A stretch of DNA of 64,000 nt from an uncultured Mediterraneibacter sp. (GCF_934309415.1 NZ_CAKRDI010000001.1:62001-126000); one strand, 5' to 3'. Shown: positions 27,828 through 37,159, numbered from the stretch's first letter. The notes: generated from the sequence alone by a model not told the origin. A program made the numbers and translations.

Positions 27828-28886
27828 ATGCCAGATTGGACTAAACCGATGAAACAGACTTACGAGTATTATACGGTCGATCCTGCTACATGGAGAGACG
27901 AAGCTCCTCTAAATAACATCAAGTCATGTACCATTACGAGAGATTCTACGGTAGAAACACTCGGATCGGCGTCTATTGAAATGAATGAACTGGTAGGAGA
28001 GTGCTATGTGAGAGCTTATCTCGTTACAATTCAAAATGGAATTACAGATAGATATGTACTTGGAACTTTTCTGATACAAACGCCGTCCACAACATTTGAC
28101 GGTAAAGTTAGAGGAGTTTCCGTTGACGCATACACACCTCTCATTGAACTTAAAGAGAATCCGCCGCCGATAGGATATTCTATATTTAAAGGCGAAAACA
28201 TTATGCAGCAGGCAGCTATGATATGTAGAGAACAATTAAGAGCTCCCGTTGTGGCTGCTGAATGCTCTGAAACTTTATATTCCGATTTTGTTGCAAATAC
28301 AGATGACACTTGGATTACGTTCATCTCAGATCTTATATCTAACGCGAAATACGAATTAGATATGGACGAGCTTGGACGTATTTTATTTTGTCCGCAACAG
28401 AAAGCCTCAGCACTTCAACCCGTGTACACATATGAAGACAATGGGACATCAATACTTCAGCCAAAGATAACTATGGAACATGACATCTATGGCGTTCCAA
28501 ATGCAGTAGAAGTTATCTATTCCAAAAACGGAGAACATTATTACGCAAAAGTAGTAAATGACGATCCAAATAGTCCAACTTCTACAGTAAGCAGAGGGCG
28601 AGAAATATTATCTCGTGTCACTGATCCAGAAATGGGAGGAACACCTACTGAAGATCAGATTAAATTGTATGCAGAAGAAACGTTAAAAAGCGTATCATCC
28701 CTTGAATACTCAGTTTCGTATACACACGGATACAATTCGACAAGAGTTGGTGAATGTGTACGTTTGAATTATTCAAGAGCTGGTTTGGTAGATGTAAAAG
28801 CTAAGATTGTAAGTCAGAGTATAAAATGCGAACCGGGATGCCAGGTAACTGAAAAAGCAGTATTTACGGTAAACACATGGAGGTGA
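27828..28886 (+). CDS. tail hub / baseplate protein
   Basis: A 352-residue protein beginning MPDWTKPMKQTYEYYTVDP. Its domain succession resembles phage tail hub proteins (gpD/Tal N-terminal type): a beta-barrel with CTITRDSTVETLGSASIEMNE, a YVLGTFLIQTP strand pair, DAYTPLIELKEN, and a C-terminal beta domain. It would close the tail tube and hold the fibres. GTG at 27822 is only 3 bases from AAGGAGG; ATG at 27828 has 9-base spacing and is preferred. Confidence 0.7.
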   Translation: MPDWTKPMKQTYEYYTVDPATWRDEAPLNNIKSCTITRDSTVETLGSASIEMNELVGECYVRAYLVTIQNGITDRYVLGTFLIQTPSTTFDGKVRGVSVDAYTPLIELKENPPPIGYSIFKGENIMQQAAMICREQLRAPVVAAECSETLYSDFVANTDDTWITFISDLISNAKYELDMDELGRILFCPQQKASALQPVYTYEDNGTSILQPKITMEHDIYGVPNAVEVIYSKNGEHYYAKVVNDDPNSPTSTVSRGREILSRVTDPEMGGTPTEDQIKLYAEETLKSVSSLEYSVSYTHGYNSTRVGECVRLNYSRAGLVDVKAKIVSQSIKCEPGCQVTEKAVFTVNTWR

Positions 28887-28892
28887 TAGAGC

Positions 28893-31800
28893 ATGGGATT
28901 ATCAAATGATCTATTATCACAGTTCGCCAAAGTCACAACAGACACCGGAAGTTCTAAAAGTTCTGAAACATTAGTTTATGGAACCGCTGTGGAATTTGAC
29001 GGAAAAATCTATGCAAGATTGGACGGGTCTGACAGACTCACACCGATAACGACAACAACGAGTGTAAAACCTGGAGATAGAGTTACAGTTCTGATAAAGA
29101 ACCATACAGCAACTATTACAGGAAATACTACATCGCCGTCAGCAAGTTCGAGCGATATAGACGATATTAAAGATGCAGCTGGTAAAGTTGATGATCTCGG
29201 AAAGAAAATCGATGAGTTTGAAACTATTGTTGCTGATAAGGTCAGTACAAAAGACCTCGATGCAGTAACTGGTAGGATTGATACACTTGTTTCTGATAAC
29301 GTAACTATCAATGAGAAACTTACAGCAAACGAAGCAAGTATTAAAAAACTTGAAGCAGATAATGTAACTATTACTGGTGAGTTGGACGCTAACAAAGCAA
29401 AAATCGACGACCTTGAGGCTAAGAAAATAGATGCAGAAATAGCCGATATCAAATACGCAACTATCGAAAATTTGAACGCTACAAATGCAACTATCAACAA
29501 CCTCCAAGCAAATTACGGCGATTTCAAGAATCTTACAACAGAGCAGCTGGATGCTGTAAACGCTAGTATTAAGAATTTAAATACTGAGAAGCTGTCAGTT
29601 AAAGACGCAGATGTCAAATATGCAAACATTGATTTTACGAATATCGGTAAAGCTGCAATAGAAACATTCTATGCAAAATCCGGTATTATTGAAGACCTTG
29701 TTATCGGAGATCAGACAGTAAGCGGTACTTTGGTTGGTGTCACTATCAAAGGAGATCTTATCGAAGGCGGTACGGTCGTTGCCGATAAACTTGTTATCAA
29801 AGGCGAAGACGGTCTTTATTACAAGTTGAACACAAATGGAGAATCAGTATCTTCTGAACAAACTGAGTATAACAGCTTGAACGGTTCCATCATCACTGCG
29901 AAGTCAATCACAGCCGAGAAATGTAATATTCATGACCTTGTAGCTTTTAATGCTACTATTGGTGGATTTAACATTAAAGATCATTCCATATATTCTGGTG
30001 TTAAAGAGGGACCTCTTAATACAACTAGAGGAATATACATGGACGATGATGGACAGTTGTCGTTTGGTGACAGTAACAGCTACTTACGATATTACAAAGA
30101 TACATCTACGAATAAGTGGAAGCTTGAAATAGCTGCAGGTAGTATAAAACTAGGAACAAGCGGTGTATCAGTTGAAGATAAAATTAATGATTTGGAAAAC
30201 AATATTAATGAATCTATAGCCGATGTCGATGTTGAATATTACCTTTCCACATCGAAAGTTAAACCTGCAGGTGGCACATGGCAAACAACAGCTCCTGCCA
30301 TGGTTGACGGAAAATATATGTGGAACCGTACCGTTATAATCGACGGTAATGGTAATAAGACATACAAGCCAGACGAAAACGGTGTGTGTATTACAGGCGC
30401 AAGTGGAAGTTCTGGAGCAGATGGTAGAGGTATTGAAACATATAACGAAGAATACTATCAGTCATCATCACCGACTTCTTTAATAGGCGGTAAATGGGTT
30501 TCTGATTATCCTGGATGGGTAGATGGAAAATACATTTGGACAAGAACTGTTATCACGTACAGTGACGGTTCGTCTGATACAACTGATCCAATATGTGTTA
30601 CAGGTTCTACTGGTGCCACAGGAGCTGCCGGTAAAGATGGTAAAGGTGTCGAAGGAAGTGAAACCACTTATCAGACAGGAACTTCCGGTACAACGATACC
30701 AACAGGAACTTGGACGAAAGATATTCCGTCTGTAGCAGAAGGACAGTACCTTTGGACACGCGTTACGACAACATATACAGATAAGACAACTTCCATATCT
30801 TATTCTGTAGGTCGCATGGGTAAGAACGGTTCTGATGGTAAAGACGGTGTTACTTATTATACCTGGCTTAAATATGCGGATACTCCGACTACTGGAATGT
30901 CAGATAGTCCAGATGGAAAAACGTATATCGGATTTGCTTACAATAAAACTACCAAAACAGAAAGTACAGACTATTCCGATTATACATGGTCGCTTATCAA
31001 AGGTAAGGATGGTGTAGATGGAGGAAAAGGTGCTGATGGAGCCAGTTTGTATACATGGGTAAAATATGCCGATGATATAAACGGAAGTAACATGTCTGAT
31101 TCGCCAGATGGAAAAGAGTATATTGGACTTGCGTATAATAAAACTACTCAAACTAAGAGTAGCGATCCGAAAAATTATACGTGGTCACTCTTTAAAGGCG
31201 AAGACGGTCTTCCAGGAGCAGACGGTAACGGTATTGAACACACGTCAGTTACATATCAAGCAAGCGATTCTCAGACAGAAGCTCCTACAGGCGAATGGTT
31301 AAGTAAGATTCCTAAGCTTTCAGATACTACACCGTATTTGTGGACGAAAACTGTAATCGCATACTCTGACAGTACAACAAGCATTTCGTATAGCGTAAGC
31401 AGTACGTTAGACAGTGTAATCGTCGGTGGAAGAAATCTTATACGATACGAGAACGTCGTAAGCATCGGTGGAGAAATTGATAAGAACGACTTCGTATCAA
31501 AAGGTAGAGTTGTAATTACTGATAGTACCGAAAATGGTGGATTTCGATATGATTCTGCAGATTGTTATGAACCGAATACCTCTTACATACTCAGCGGATA
31601 TTTAACAGTCACCAGCAAAACGTTTGAGAACTTTAACATTCAAAATGGAAAAAATGTTACTTGTATTTCATTCACAATTGACGGTACAAATTACGATTCT
31701 CCGTTGGATACGTCTTTATCTACTATGAAATCTCTCCTGAACGATGGAGAAGAGCATTACGTAGAATTTCAGTATCAGACAAGCGCTTCTATTCCAGAAG

Positions 31801-32540
31801 ATACTGATTCCAATTATTCGATAATTCAGTTGAATAAAGATTCTACTACAGAAATCACATATGAGTTTAGAGAATTAAAATTAGAAAAAGGAAACATTCG
31901 ATCTGATTGGTCACCAGCACCCGAAGATGTTAATGAGAGAATCGATAACGCTCAGGATACTGCTGATTCTGCTCAGGATACTGCTAACAGTGCAGCTGAA
32001 ATGGCTAAACAGGCCTCCATAGATATCGACGATATACGTAATCAGATAAGTATGCTTGTTACTGATGAAAACGGTGAGACCTTGATGGAACAGACCAGCA
32101 CTGGATACACTTGGAATCTTGGAGCTACGAAGAAACAGATTGAAAGTGCTCTTGCCGCTGCTGAAGGTGCTCAGAATACTGCAGACGGAGCTAAAAACGT
32201 TGCTGATAATCTGGCGGAACAGCTTGAGGGGATGTCTCAATATAATGCATACATGGATCTCGGAACCGATAGCTATGGAAATCCTTGTTTGATACTCGGA
32301 CGTCGAGATTGTGATTTCAAAGTGTATATGACGAATACTGCAATACAGTTCTTTGGCGCTGATCCAGAGAAACCAATAGCTTACATTTCTAAACAGAAAC
32401 TTTATATTGAACAAGCCGTCGTGAAAAACGAATTCCAGATCGGAGAAGCAGACGATACTGGCGCTGGTTTCTTCTGGAAAGTAAGAGCTAACGGAAACGC
32501 TGGAATAATATACGCAGATATGCAGGAGGTAGACGGATAA
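28893..32540 (+). CDS. tail fibre / receptor-binding protein with coiled-coil and Gly-rich collagen-like segments
   Basis: A 1215-residue fibre. The N-terminal ~75 residues form a small beta domain (YGTAVEFDGKIYARLDGSD) that probably docks to the tip. Long heptad coiled coils with repeated SIKKLEADNVTI-type units run from about 90 to 250. A beta region follows (GTVVADKLVIKGEDGLYY). From about 500 to 800 there are short Gly-Xaa-Yaa stretches (GATGAAGKDGKG, GSDGKDG, GADGASL) alternating with ~50-residue Trp-rich repeats (GTWTKDIPSVAEGQYLW type). A carbohydrate-binding-like domain and a final coiled coil end the protein. This layout is typical of trimeric phage fibres. The ATG follows the hub gene after 6 bases. 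Confidence 0.8.
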   Translation: MGLSNDLLSQFAKVTTDTGSSKSSETLVYGTAVEFDGKIYARLDGSDRLTPITTTTSVKPGDRVTVLIKNHTATITGNTTSPSASSSDIDDIKDAAGKVDDLGKKIDEFETIVADKVSTKDLDAVTGRIDTLVSDNVTINEKLTANEASIKKLEADNVTITGELDANKAKIDDLEAKKIDAEIADIKYATIENLNATNATINNLQANYGDFKNLTTEQLDAVNASIKNLNTEKLSVKDADVKYANIDFTNIGKAAIETFYAKSGIIEDLVIGDQTVSGTLVGVTIKGDLIEGGTVVADKLVIKGEDGLYYKLNTNGESVSSEQTEYNSLNGSIITAKSITAEKCNIHDLVAFNATIGGFNIKDHSIYSGVKEGPLNTTRGIYMDDDGQLSFGDSNSYLRYYKDTSTNKWKLEIAAGSIKLGTSGVSVEDKINDLENNINESIADVDVEYYLSTSKVKPAGGTWQTTAPAMVDGKYMWNRTVIIDGNGNKTYKPDENGVCITGASGSSGADGRGIETYNEEYYQSSSPTSLIGGKWVSDYPGWVDGKYIWTRTVITYSDGSSDTTDPICVTGSTGATGAAGKDGKGVEGSETTYQTGTSGTTIPTGTWTKDIPSVAEGQYLWTRVTTTYTDKTTSISYSVGRMGKNGSDGKDGVTYYTWLKYADTPTTGMSDSPDGKTYIGFAYNKTTKTESTDYSDYTWSLIKGKDGVDGGKGADGASLYTWVKYADDINGSNMSDSPDGKEYIGLAYNKTTQTKSSDPKNYTWSLFKGEDGLPGADGNGIEHTSVTYQASDSQTEAPTGEWLSKIPKLSDTTPYLWTKTVIAYSDSTTSISYSVSSTLDSVIVGGRNLIRYENVVSIGGEIDKNDFVSKGRVVITDSTENGGFRYDSADCYEPNTSYILSGYLTVTSKTFENFNIQNGKNVTCISFTIDGTNYDSPLDTSLSTMKSLLNDGEEHYVEFQYQTSASIPEDTDSNYSIIQLNKDSTTEITYEFRELKLEKGNIRSDWSPAPEDVNERIDNAQDTADSAQDTANSAAEMAKQASIDIDDIRNQISMLVTDENGETLMEQTSTGYTWNLGATKKQIESALAAAEGAQNTADGAKNVADNLAEQLEGMSQYNAYMDLGTDSYGNPCLILGRRDCDFKVYMTNTAIQFFGADPEKPIAYISKQKLYIEQAVVKNEFQIGEADDTGAGFFWKVRANGNAGIIYADMQEVDG
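30858..31201 (+). repeat. two-copy ~50-residue repeat in the tail fibre
   Basis: Copies at about 30858-31005 and 31050-31201 both encode a Tyr-Thr-Trp-x-Lys-Tyr-Ala-Asp start, a SDSPDGKxYIGxAYNKTT core and a YTWSLxKG end, separated by a short Gly-rich collagen-like linker. DNA identity is still visible by eye, so the duplication is more recent than the tape-measure repeats. Confidence 0.8.
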
Positions 32541-34414
32541 TGGCATCATGTATAACTTCGACCTTTGGCAGTGCAACAAGCCCACAGATAAGACTTACAG
32601 TAACTGAAAAATCATCTACCAGCACAGTATCGACTCTTGAATGGAAACTGGAATACGTAGCTCACGGATACGCTGCTTCGACATCGGTAAACAAAGATTA
32701 CACAGCTGTCGTGAACGGAAAGACTGTAGCTAGTGGTAATTACAATATCAACGGTCGCACCGGAACATCAACAATTAAATCCGGAACAATCGATATTAGT
32801 AAAACCACTTCTAAGCAGACTATCAACTTCAGTTGTTCAATGGCGTTCAACCTATATTGGGGGTCTACATATAGTGGAGAACGTTCGGCATCCGGTAGTA
32901 TTTCCGTTGCTGCCAAAACATCATATACTGTCGCTTATAATGCCAATGGCGGTAGCGGTGCGCCAGGTAAGCAGACAAAATGGGCTGATACAGATATTAC
33001 ACTATCGAACACAAAACCAACACTTGCAGGACATGTATTTCAAGGATGGTCCAGTACGAAAAATGGTTCAGTATCATATAGTGCAGGGAGTAAGTATACC
33101 GCCAATGCCTCGATTACTTTATATGCAGTATGGAAAGCCAATACATACACTGTAACATATAATGCTAATGGTGGAAATTGGGCTCCTGGTCAGCAAACAA
33201 AAACATATGGAAAAGATCTTACACTGTCTAACACAAAAGCAACTCGAACGAATTATACATTCGTAGGTTGGGGCGTAGATAAAAATTCGACTACAGCTAC
33301 TTATAGTGCTGGGGGAACGTATACAAAAAACGCTTCAATAACACTTTATGCAGTATGGAAAGTCGCTTATACCAAACCACGTATATCCAATGTATCACTA
33401 AGACGATGTACAAAGGACGGAACATATGCAGATGATGGTACATACGTAAGAGTTAAGTTTAAATGGACTACTGATAAAGCTATAAATTTTGTAAAGATTC
33501 TATGGCGACAAAGTAATTCATCTAGCACTGCAATGACTGCTGTTACTGTAACCCCGGAAGACACTACGTTAAAAACAGCTACGGTTGATAAAGTAGTAGG
33601 TAATGGATATATAGATATTGACTACACATATCTATTTCAAATCTCAGTAGAAGATGCTAGCGGTCAGCGTACGAATGAGTATCTTGTGTCTTCCATGAAA
33701 TTTATTCTGGACCTTAAAAAAGGTGGAACCGGAGTAGGTATTGGTAAAGTTGCAGAAACAGACGACTATCTTGAAGTGGGATTCAACGGAGATTTTAAAA
33801 AGAATCTGACTGTCCGAAAACATATTATCATGTACGGAGGAGACACTCAGTTTGATATATACGTTGATTCAGGAGGAGATATACATTACAAAACTCTTGG
33901 TACTGCTACACATATATTCAACGACGCTGTTAAAGCTGCAAGTTTTGAGACTACAAACGGCGGGGACATAATCTCTGTTGGTAAAGTAAGTGCTGTAGGA
34001 CATGTATATGGAGATAACGGTAAAAGGTGTGCATATGCTAGAGAACTACCGTATGGAAAGGTATTATGGCCAGGAGCTTCATGGATGGCTGCATCAAGTA
34101 CCGCGACACTATCAGAAAAAGTCAGCGAACAGCGCCACGGTATTGTACTCGTATTTTCTGAGTATAAGGATTCTGCCGTGCAGGAATATGGTTGGCACCA
34201 CTTCTTCGTATCAAAAGTATGGGTCGCCGATCATGATGCGCTAGGAAGCGATTTTATTTTAGCTGCAAATAATTTTGGAGCAATATGCAATAAATATCTT
34301 TATATAACAGACCAGAAAATAACTGGAAACGACAACAACAAAGCGTATGGTACAAATAATGGTATTACATATGACAATCGTCGTTATATGTTACGTTACG
34401 TATTGGGGGTGTAA
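32540..34414 (+). CDS. phage minor structural protein (DUF859-like) with two InlB B-repeats
   Basis: A 624-residue tail-associated protein. The N-terminal ~130 residues (MASCITSTFGSATSPQIRLT onward) resemble DUF859 proteins of Firmicutes phages. Two beta-grasp B-repeats follow, each with YTVxYNANGG, GWxxxKN and SITLYAVWK (about residues 130-275). The C-terminal half has beta-rich modules, including a segment with GGTGVGIGKVAETDDYLEVG common in DUF859 and fibre proteins. B-repeats usually act as stalks in adhesins. Its ATG overlaps the previous stop codon by one base (TAATG). Confidence 0.75.
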   Translation: MASCITSTFGSATSPQIRLTVTEKSSTSTVSTLEWKLEYVAHGYAASTSVNKDYTAVVNGKTVASGNYNINGRTGTSTIKSGTIDISKTTSKQTINFSCSMAFNLYWGSTYSGERSASGSISVAAKTSYTVAYNANGGSGAPGKQTKWADTDITLSNTKPTLAGHVFQGWSSTKNGSVSYSAGSKYTANASITLYAVWKANTYTVTYNANGGNWAPGQQTKTYGKDLTLSNTKATRTNYTFVGWGVDKNSTTATYSAGGTYTKNASITLYAVWKVAYTKPRISNVSLRRCTKDGTYADDGTYVRVKFKWTTDKAINFVKILWRQSNSSSTAMTAVTVTPEDTTLKTATVDKVVGNGYIDIDYTYLFQISVEDASGQRTNEYLVSSMKFILDLKKGGTGVGIGKVAETDDYLEVGFNGDFKKNLTVRKHIIMYGGDTQFDIYVDSGGDIHYKTLGTATHIFNDAVKAASFETTNGGDIISVGKVSAVGHVYGDNGKRCAYARELPYGKVLWPGASWMAASSTATLSEKVSEQRHGIVLVFSEYKDSAVQEYGWHHFFVSKVWVADHDALGSDFILAANNFGAICNKYLYITDQKITGNDNNKAYGTNNGITYDNRRYMLRYVLGV

Positions 34415-34441
34415 AGTATAGCTATTAAGAAAGAAATCAAA

Positions 34442-34732
34442 ATGGATAATGGAATAACGCTCAGTTACCATCGAATTTCAAAAATTGATATCGAAGTTAA
34501 TCAACAAGTTACATTTTTGGTAGAATCGTACATTGATGAAACGGGGCGTGAGTATGAAAAAGCTTATCAAAACGGCGAAATAACTGGTGAACCGACATTC
34601 CCATATACGAGTGCTAAATACATCATCATACCGTATGACGAAACGACAGAGATCTTTCGTGATAATGCCGTTAAGCAGGCATATGAACTATTAAAAAGCT
34701 CTGATCTATTTGTCGGAGCGATTGACGTATAG
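34442..34732 (+). CDS. small phage protein of the lysis/tail-tip region, unusual start
   Basis: A 96-residue protein from ATG 34442 (MDNGITLSYHRI), followed by strands and a helical C-terminus (AVKQAYELLKSSDLF). Similar small proteins occur between fibre and holin genes in Firmicutes phages; function unknown. The ATG has only a weak AAGAAAG upstream. Eight codons earlier an in-frame ATA at 34418, followed by GCT ATT AAG AAA GAA, has GGGGGTG 6-7 bases upstream. The extended protein (xAIKKEIKMDNGIT) looks like a natural N-terminus. Initiation may therefore use ATA, or an ATG has mutated. Confidence 0.7.
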   Translation: MDNGITLSYHRISKIDIEVNQQVTFLVESYIDETGREYEKAYQNGEITGEPTFPYTSAKYIIIPYDETTEIFRDNAVKQAYELLKSSDLFVGAIDV

Positions 34733-34752
34733 ATTTAAGGAGGTACATATTT

Positions 34753-35040
34753 ATGAATTTTTCAGCTTTATTTACAGAACATTTCGATGCGGTGGTAGTA
34801 CTGGCTTGTTTGCTTGTAGGTTATCTTATTAAGCATTCAAGTTGGTTTAAATGGATTACCAATGATAACATTCCATTTATCGTAACTATTATCGGTGCAG
34901 TTTCGAACATGTGTATGAATGGAATCACATTTGAAAACATCATTTATGGAGCTTTTATGGGAGCAGCATCTACAGGTTTACACCAGAGTTTTAAATACTT
35001 TATCGAAGGTTCAGATAAAACAGATGCTACGGAGGAATAA
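34753..35040 (+). CDS. holin
   Basis: A 95-residue membrane protein, the likely holin timing lysis. Two or three hydrophobic segments: residues ~12-27 (AVVVLACLLVGYLI), ~41-52 (IPFIVTIIGAVS) and ~62-78. The C-terminal half, with NGITFENIIYGAFMGAASTGLHQSFK, matches the LL-H-type phage holin family, in which GxxxGLASTGLHQ is characteristic. AAGGAGG precedes the ATG by 9 bases. The endolysin is encoded 18 kb upstream, not next to it. Confidence 0.85.
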   Translation: MNFSALFTEHFDAVVVLACLLVGYLIKHSSWFKWITNDNIPFIVTIIGAVSNMCMNGITFENIIYGAFMGAASTGLHQSFKYFIEGSDKTDATEE

Positions 35041-35045
35041 ATCAA

Positions 35046-35348
35046 ATGATGGAATGGGTGATCACTCCGAATGATATACTGGCAATCTGTACCTTGGTTG
35101 CTGCGGTTTTCGGTGTGTATAAGATTTGGAAAGAAGTCAGAAAGCCAAACACTGATTTAAAAGAAGCAGTTCAGAAGCATACCGAATACTTGGCGAATGA
35201 CGACAGGCGACTCAAAGAAGTTGAACAGTCAAATAAGATGATACTACAGGGTCTTCTTGTACTTATTAACCATGACATCACCGGCAACGGAGTAGATAAG
35301 TTAAAAGAAACAAGAGATGAACTGAACGAGTATCTTATTAATAAGTAA
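35046..35348 (+). CDS. holin-associated membrane protein with coiled coil
   Basis: A 100-residue protein with one N-terminal transmembrane segment (residues ~6-24, NDILAICTLVAAVFGVY). A basic stretch and a soluble coiled coil (about 40-80, DDRRLKEVEQSNKMILQGL) follow. Such XhlA-like or pinholin-partner proteins often follow holins, but the family is not certain. The start is ATG 35046 or the next codon 35049; GGAGGA at the end of the holin gene serves both. Confidence 0.65.
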   Translation: MMEWVITPNDILAICTLVAAVFGVYKIWKEVRKPNTDLKEAVQKHTEYLANDDRRLKEVEQSNKMILQGLLVLINHDITGNGVDKLKETRDELNEYLINK

Positions 35349-35360
35349 GAACTCATATGA

Positions 35361-35395
35361 GAGGGGACGTTATAATTACTTCCCCTTTTCTTTTT
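35361..35395 (+). terminator. Rho-independent terminator ending the late genes
   Basis: GAGGGGACGT (35361-35370) can pair with ACTTCCCC (35378-35385), with one internal mismatch, followed by TTTTCTTTTT. It closes the structural-lysis transcription unit and separates it from xis and int. Confidence 0.75.
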
Positions 35396-35454
35396 GTCCG
35401 TACGTAGGTTACTGTCTGTAAAAGTATGATGTTTTTGAAAGGAGCGTGAATGTT

Positions 35455-35655
35455 ATGGAAAATAAAATTCCGATTTGGCGAAAATATTCATTAAATGTGA
35501 CCGAAGCAGCAGCGTATTATGGCATTGGCGAGAAGAAATTACGTCAAATAGCTTATGAGAATCCAGGTGCAGAATTTATCTTAGAAATAGGAACCAGAAT
35601 ACGATTTAAAAGAAAACTATTCGAAGATTATTTGGATTCGGCAGAATCTTTATAA
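35455..35655 (+). CDS. xis: excisionase (Tn916 Xis-like)
   Basis: A 66-residue protein beginning MENKIPIWRKYSLNVTEAAA. The SLNVTEAAAYYGIGEKKLRQIA segment, then FILEIGTRIRFKRKLFEDYLD, is the winged-helix fold of Tn916-type excisionases, which bend attachment-site DNA and steer the integrase to excision. GTG at 35446 is in frame but only one base from AAAGGAG; ATG 35455 is preferred. It lies just upstream of the integrase, on the same strand. Confidence 0.88.
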   Translation: MENKIPIWRKYSLNVTEAAAYYGIGEKKLRQIAYENPGAEFILEIGTRIRFKRKLFEDYLDSAESL

Positions 35656-35683
35656 CATACTTAACATTTTCCTATGGCAGATT

Positions 35684-35720
35684 GACCGTCTTATGGTATA
35701 ATACAGTTACCAAGGCGGTC
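35684..35720 (+). promoter_or_regulatory. extended -10 promoter framed by an inverted repeat, upstream of the integrase
   Basis: TGGTATAAT at 35694-35702 is a consensus extended -10. It lies in the loop of an inverted repeat, GACCGTCTT (35684-35692) and AAGGCGGTC (35712-35720, one G-T wobble). The repeat may be an operator, or a terminator for xis read-through, since TTCT follows. Either way the integrase appears to have separate control from the late genes. Confidence 0.55.
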
Positions 35721-35758
35721 TTCTAAATTAAAAACATTTAATGAAGGAGACTTATAAT

Positions 35759-36994
35759 ATGAGTGAAAAAAGGAGAGATAACAAAGGACGTATATTACAT
35801 AACGGTGAAATGCAAATGCCTGATGGTAGATATCGTTTTAAGTACACAGATACTTTTGGAAAAGAAAAAGCCGTATATAGCTGGAGACTTACAAGCAAAG
35901 ATCCGATAATTCCGAATAAACGGTGTAAGGTATCATTACGAGAAATGGAAAAGCAAATACAAGCAGACCAGTTTGATAATATTGTATCTTCTGGAGGTAA
36001 TCTAACAGTACTTGAATTAACTGAAAAATATATACAAACTAGAACTGGTGTTAGACCAACAACAATGAAAGGATATGGTACTGTTATTAATTTACTCAAA
36101 AGAGAACCGATTGGAAGTAAAAGAATCGATACAGTACGACTCTCTGATGCAAAACACTGGCTGATCGAATTACAGCAAAAACAAAAGAAAAGTTATAGCG
36201 CCATCCACAATATTCGAGGTGTCTTACGACCGGCGTTTCAGTTAGCAGTAGACGATGATTTGATAAGAAAAAACCCGTTCGAGTTTAAGCTTGTTGATGT
36301 GATTGTAAATGACAGTGTAAGAAGAGAAGCTATTCGTCCTGATGAAGAAAGAAAATTTTTGGAATTTGTAAAGAATGATAAACATTTTTCAAGATACTAC
36401 GAAGGTGTATATATTCTATTCAAAACGGGTATGCGTATATCCGAATTTTGCGGACTTACGATATCTGATATAAACTTTAAAAATCACACGATAAGTATTA
36501 CACGCCAGCTATTAAAAAATGGAGCAAAAGGATACTACATTCAAGCTACAAAAACATCTAGCGGTACACGAGTAATACCTATGACTAGCGATGTAGAAGA
36601 ATGCTTCAAGCGAATATTAGAGAAACGTAAATCTTTCAAGATCGAACCTATGATCGACGGAATTAGCGGTTTTCTGTATTTCGATATGTATGGTAGTATT
36701 TCATATTCATTGCATTGGGAACATTATTTTAATCACATGGTGCAAAAATATAATAGCATCTACATAGTTCAAATGCCTAAAATTACACCACATGTTTGTA
36801 GACATACTTATTGTTCTAACATGGCTAGAAAGGGTATGAATCCGAAAACGTTACAATATTTAATGGGACATTCTGATATAAGCGTTACATTAAATACGTA
36901 TACCCATCTTGGACTTGACGACGCTGAAGATGAAATACAACGGCTCGGACTTAATGACGCCAAAGATGAGATACAACGTTTGCGAGTTGTGTAA
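35759..36994 (+). CDS. int: tyrosine integrase (Tn916 Int-like)
   Basis: A 411-residue site-specific recombinase. The N-terminal ~65 residues are a Tn916-type arm-binding domain (GEMQMPDGRYRFKYTD). A SAM-like core-binding domain spans about 80-185. The catalytic domain has Arg226 (TGMRISE), a beta-hairpin lysine (KTSSGTRVIP), HVCRH with His345 and Arg348, His371 (MGHSD) and nucleophile Tyr381 (NTYTHLG). ATG 35759 follows AAGGAG by 8 bases; the upstream in-frame ATG at 35741 lacks a site. The last ~25 residues repeat an 11-12-residue unit (LGLDDAEDEIQR / LGLNDAKDEIQR). Its C-terminal end faces the prophage-host junction. Confidence 0.95.
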   Translation: MSEKRRDNKGRILHNGEMQMPDGRYRFKYTDTFGKEKAVYSWRLTSKDPIIPNKRCKVSLREMEKQIQADQFDNIVSSGGNLTVLELTEKYIQTRTGVRPTTMKGYGTVINLLKREPIGSKRIDTVRLSDAKHWLIELQQKQKKSYSAIHNIRGVLRPAFQLAVDDDLIRKNPFEFKLVDVIVNDSVRREAIRPDEERKFLEFVKNDKHFSRYYEGVYILFKTGMRISEFCGLTISDINFKNHTISITRQLLKNGAKGYYIQATKTSSGTRVIPMTSDVEECFKRILEKRKSFKIEPMIDGISGFLYFDMYGSISYSLHWEHYFNHMVQKYNSIYIVQMPKITPHVCRHTYCSNMARKGMNPKTLQYLMGHSDISVTLNTYTHLGLDDAEDEIQRLGLNDAKDEIQRLRVV

Positions 36995-37083
36995 CAAAAC
37001 AGTAAGGTATAAAACATTTTAATTTATACCGATTTTTATACCTTTTGACTGAAAAGATATACCAAAATATGCAAAGATATGCT
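36995..37083. other. prophage right attachment region (attR arm) with arm-type repeats
   Basis: Between the integrase and the first host gene lie an inverted repeat (GGTATAAA/TTTATACC, about 37012-37030) and a direct repeat AAAGATATAC (37053-37062) / AAAGATATGC (37073-37082), spaced 20 bases. Such repeats are typical integrase arm sites. The crossover core cannot be fixed without the left end, which is outside the window. No tRNA is present, so insertion is intergenic, just upstream of the phosphatase gene. Confidence 0.5.
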
Positions 37084-37159
37084 AAAAGGACATGGCACGT
37101 AGTATGTTAAGAAGTCCGTAAATACAGCGAAAAACTAAGAAATGCGAGGTTATGCAACG

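Noticed and set aside
35402..35420. GTTACTG sequence in the prophage as another copy of the host repeat family
   Set aside because: Only the first seven bases match and there is no CAGTAAC partner within 150 bases.
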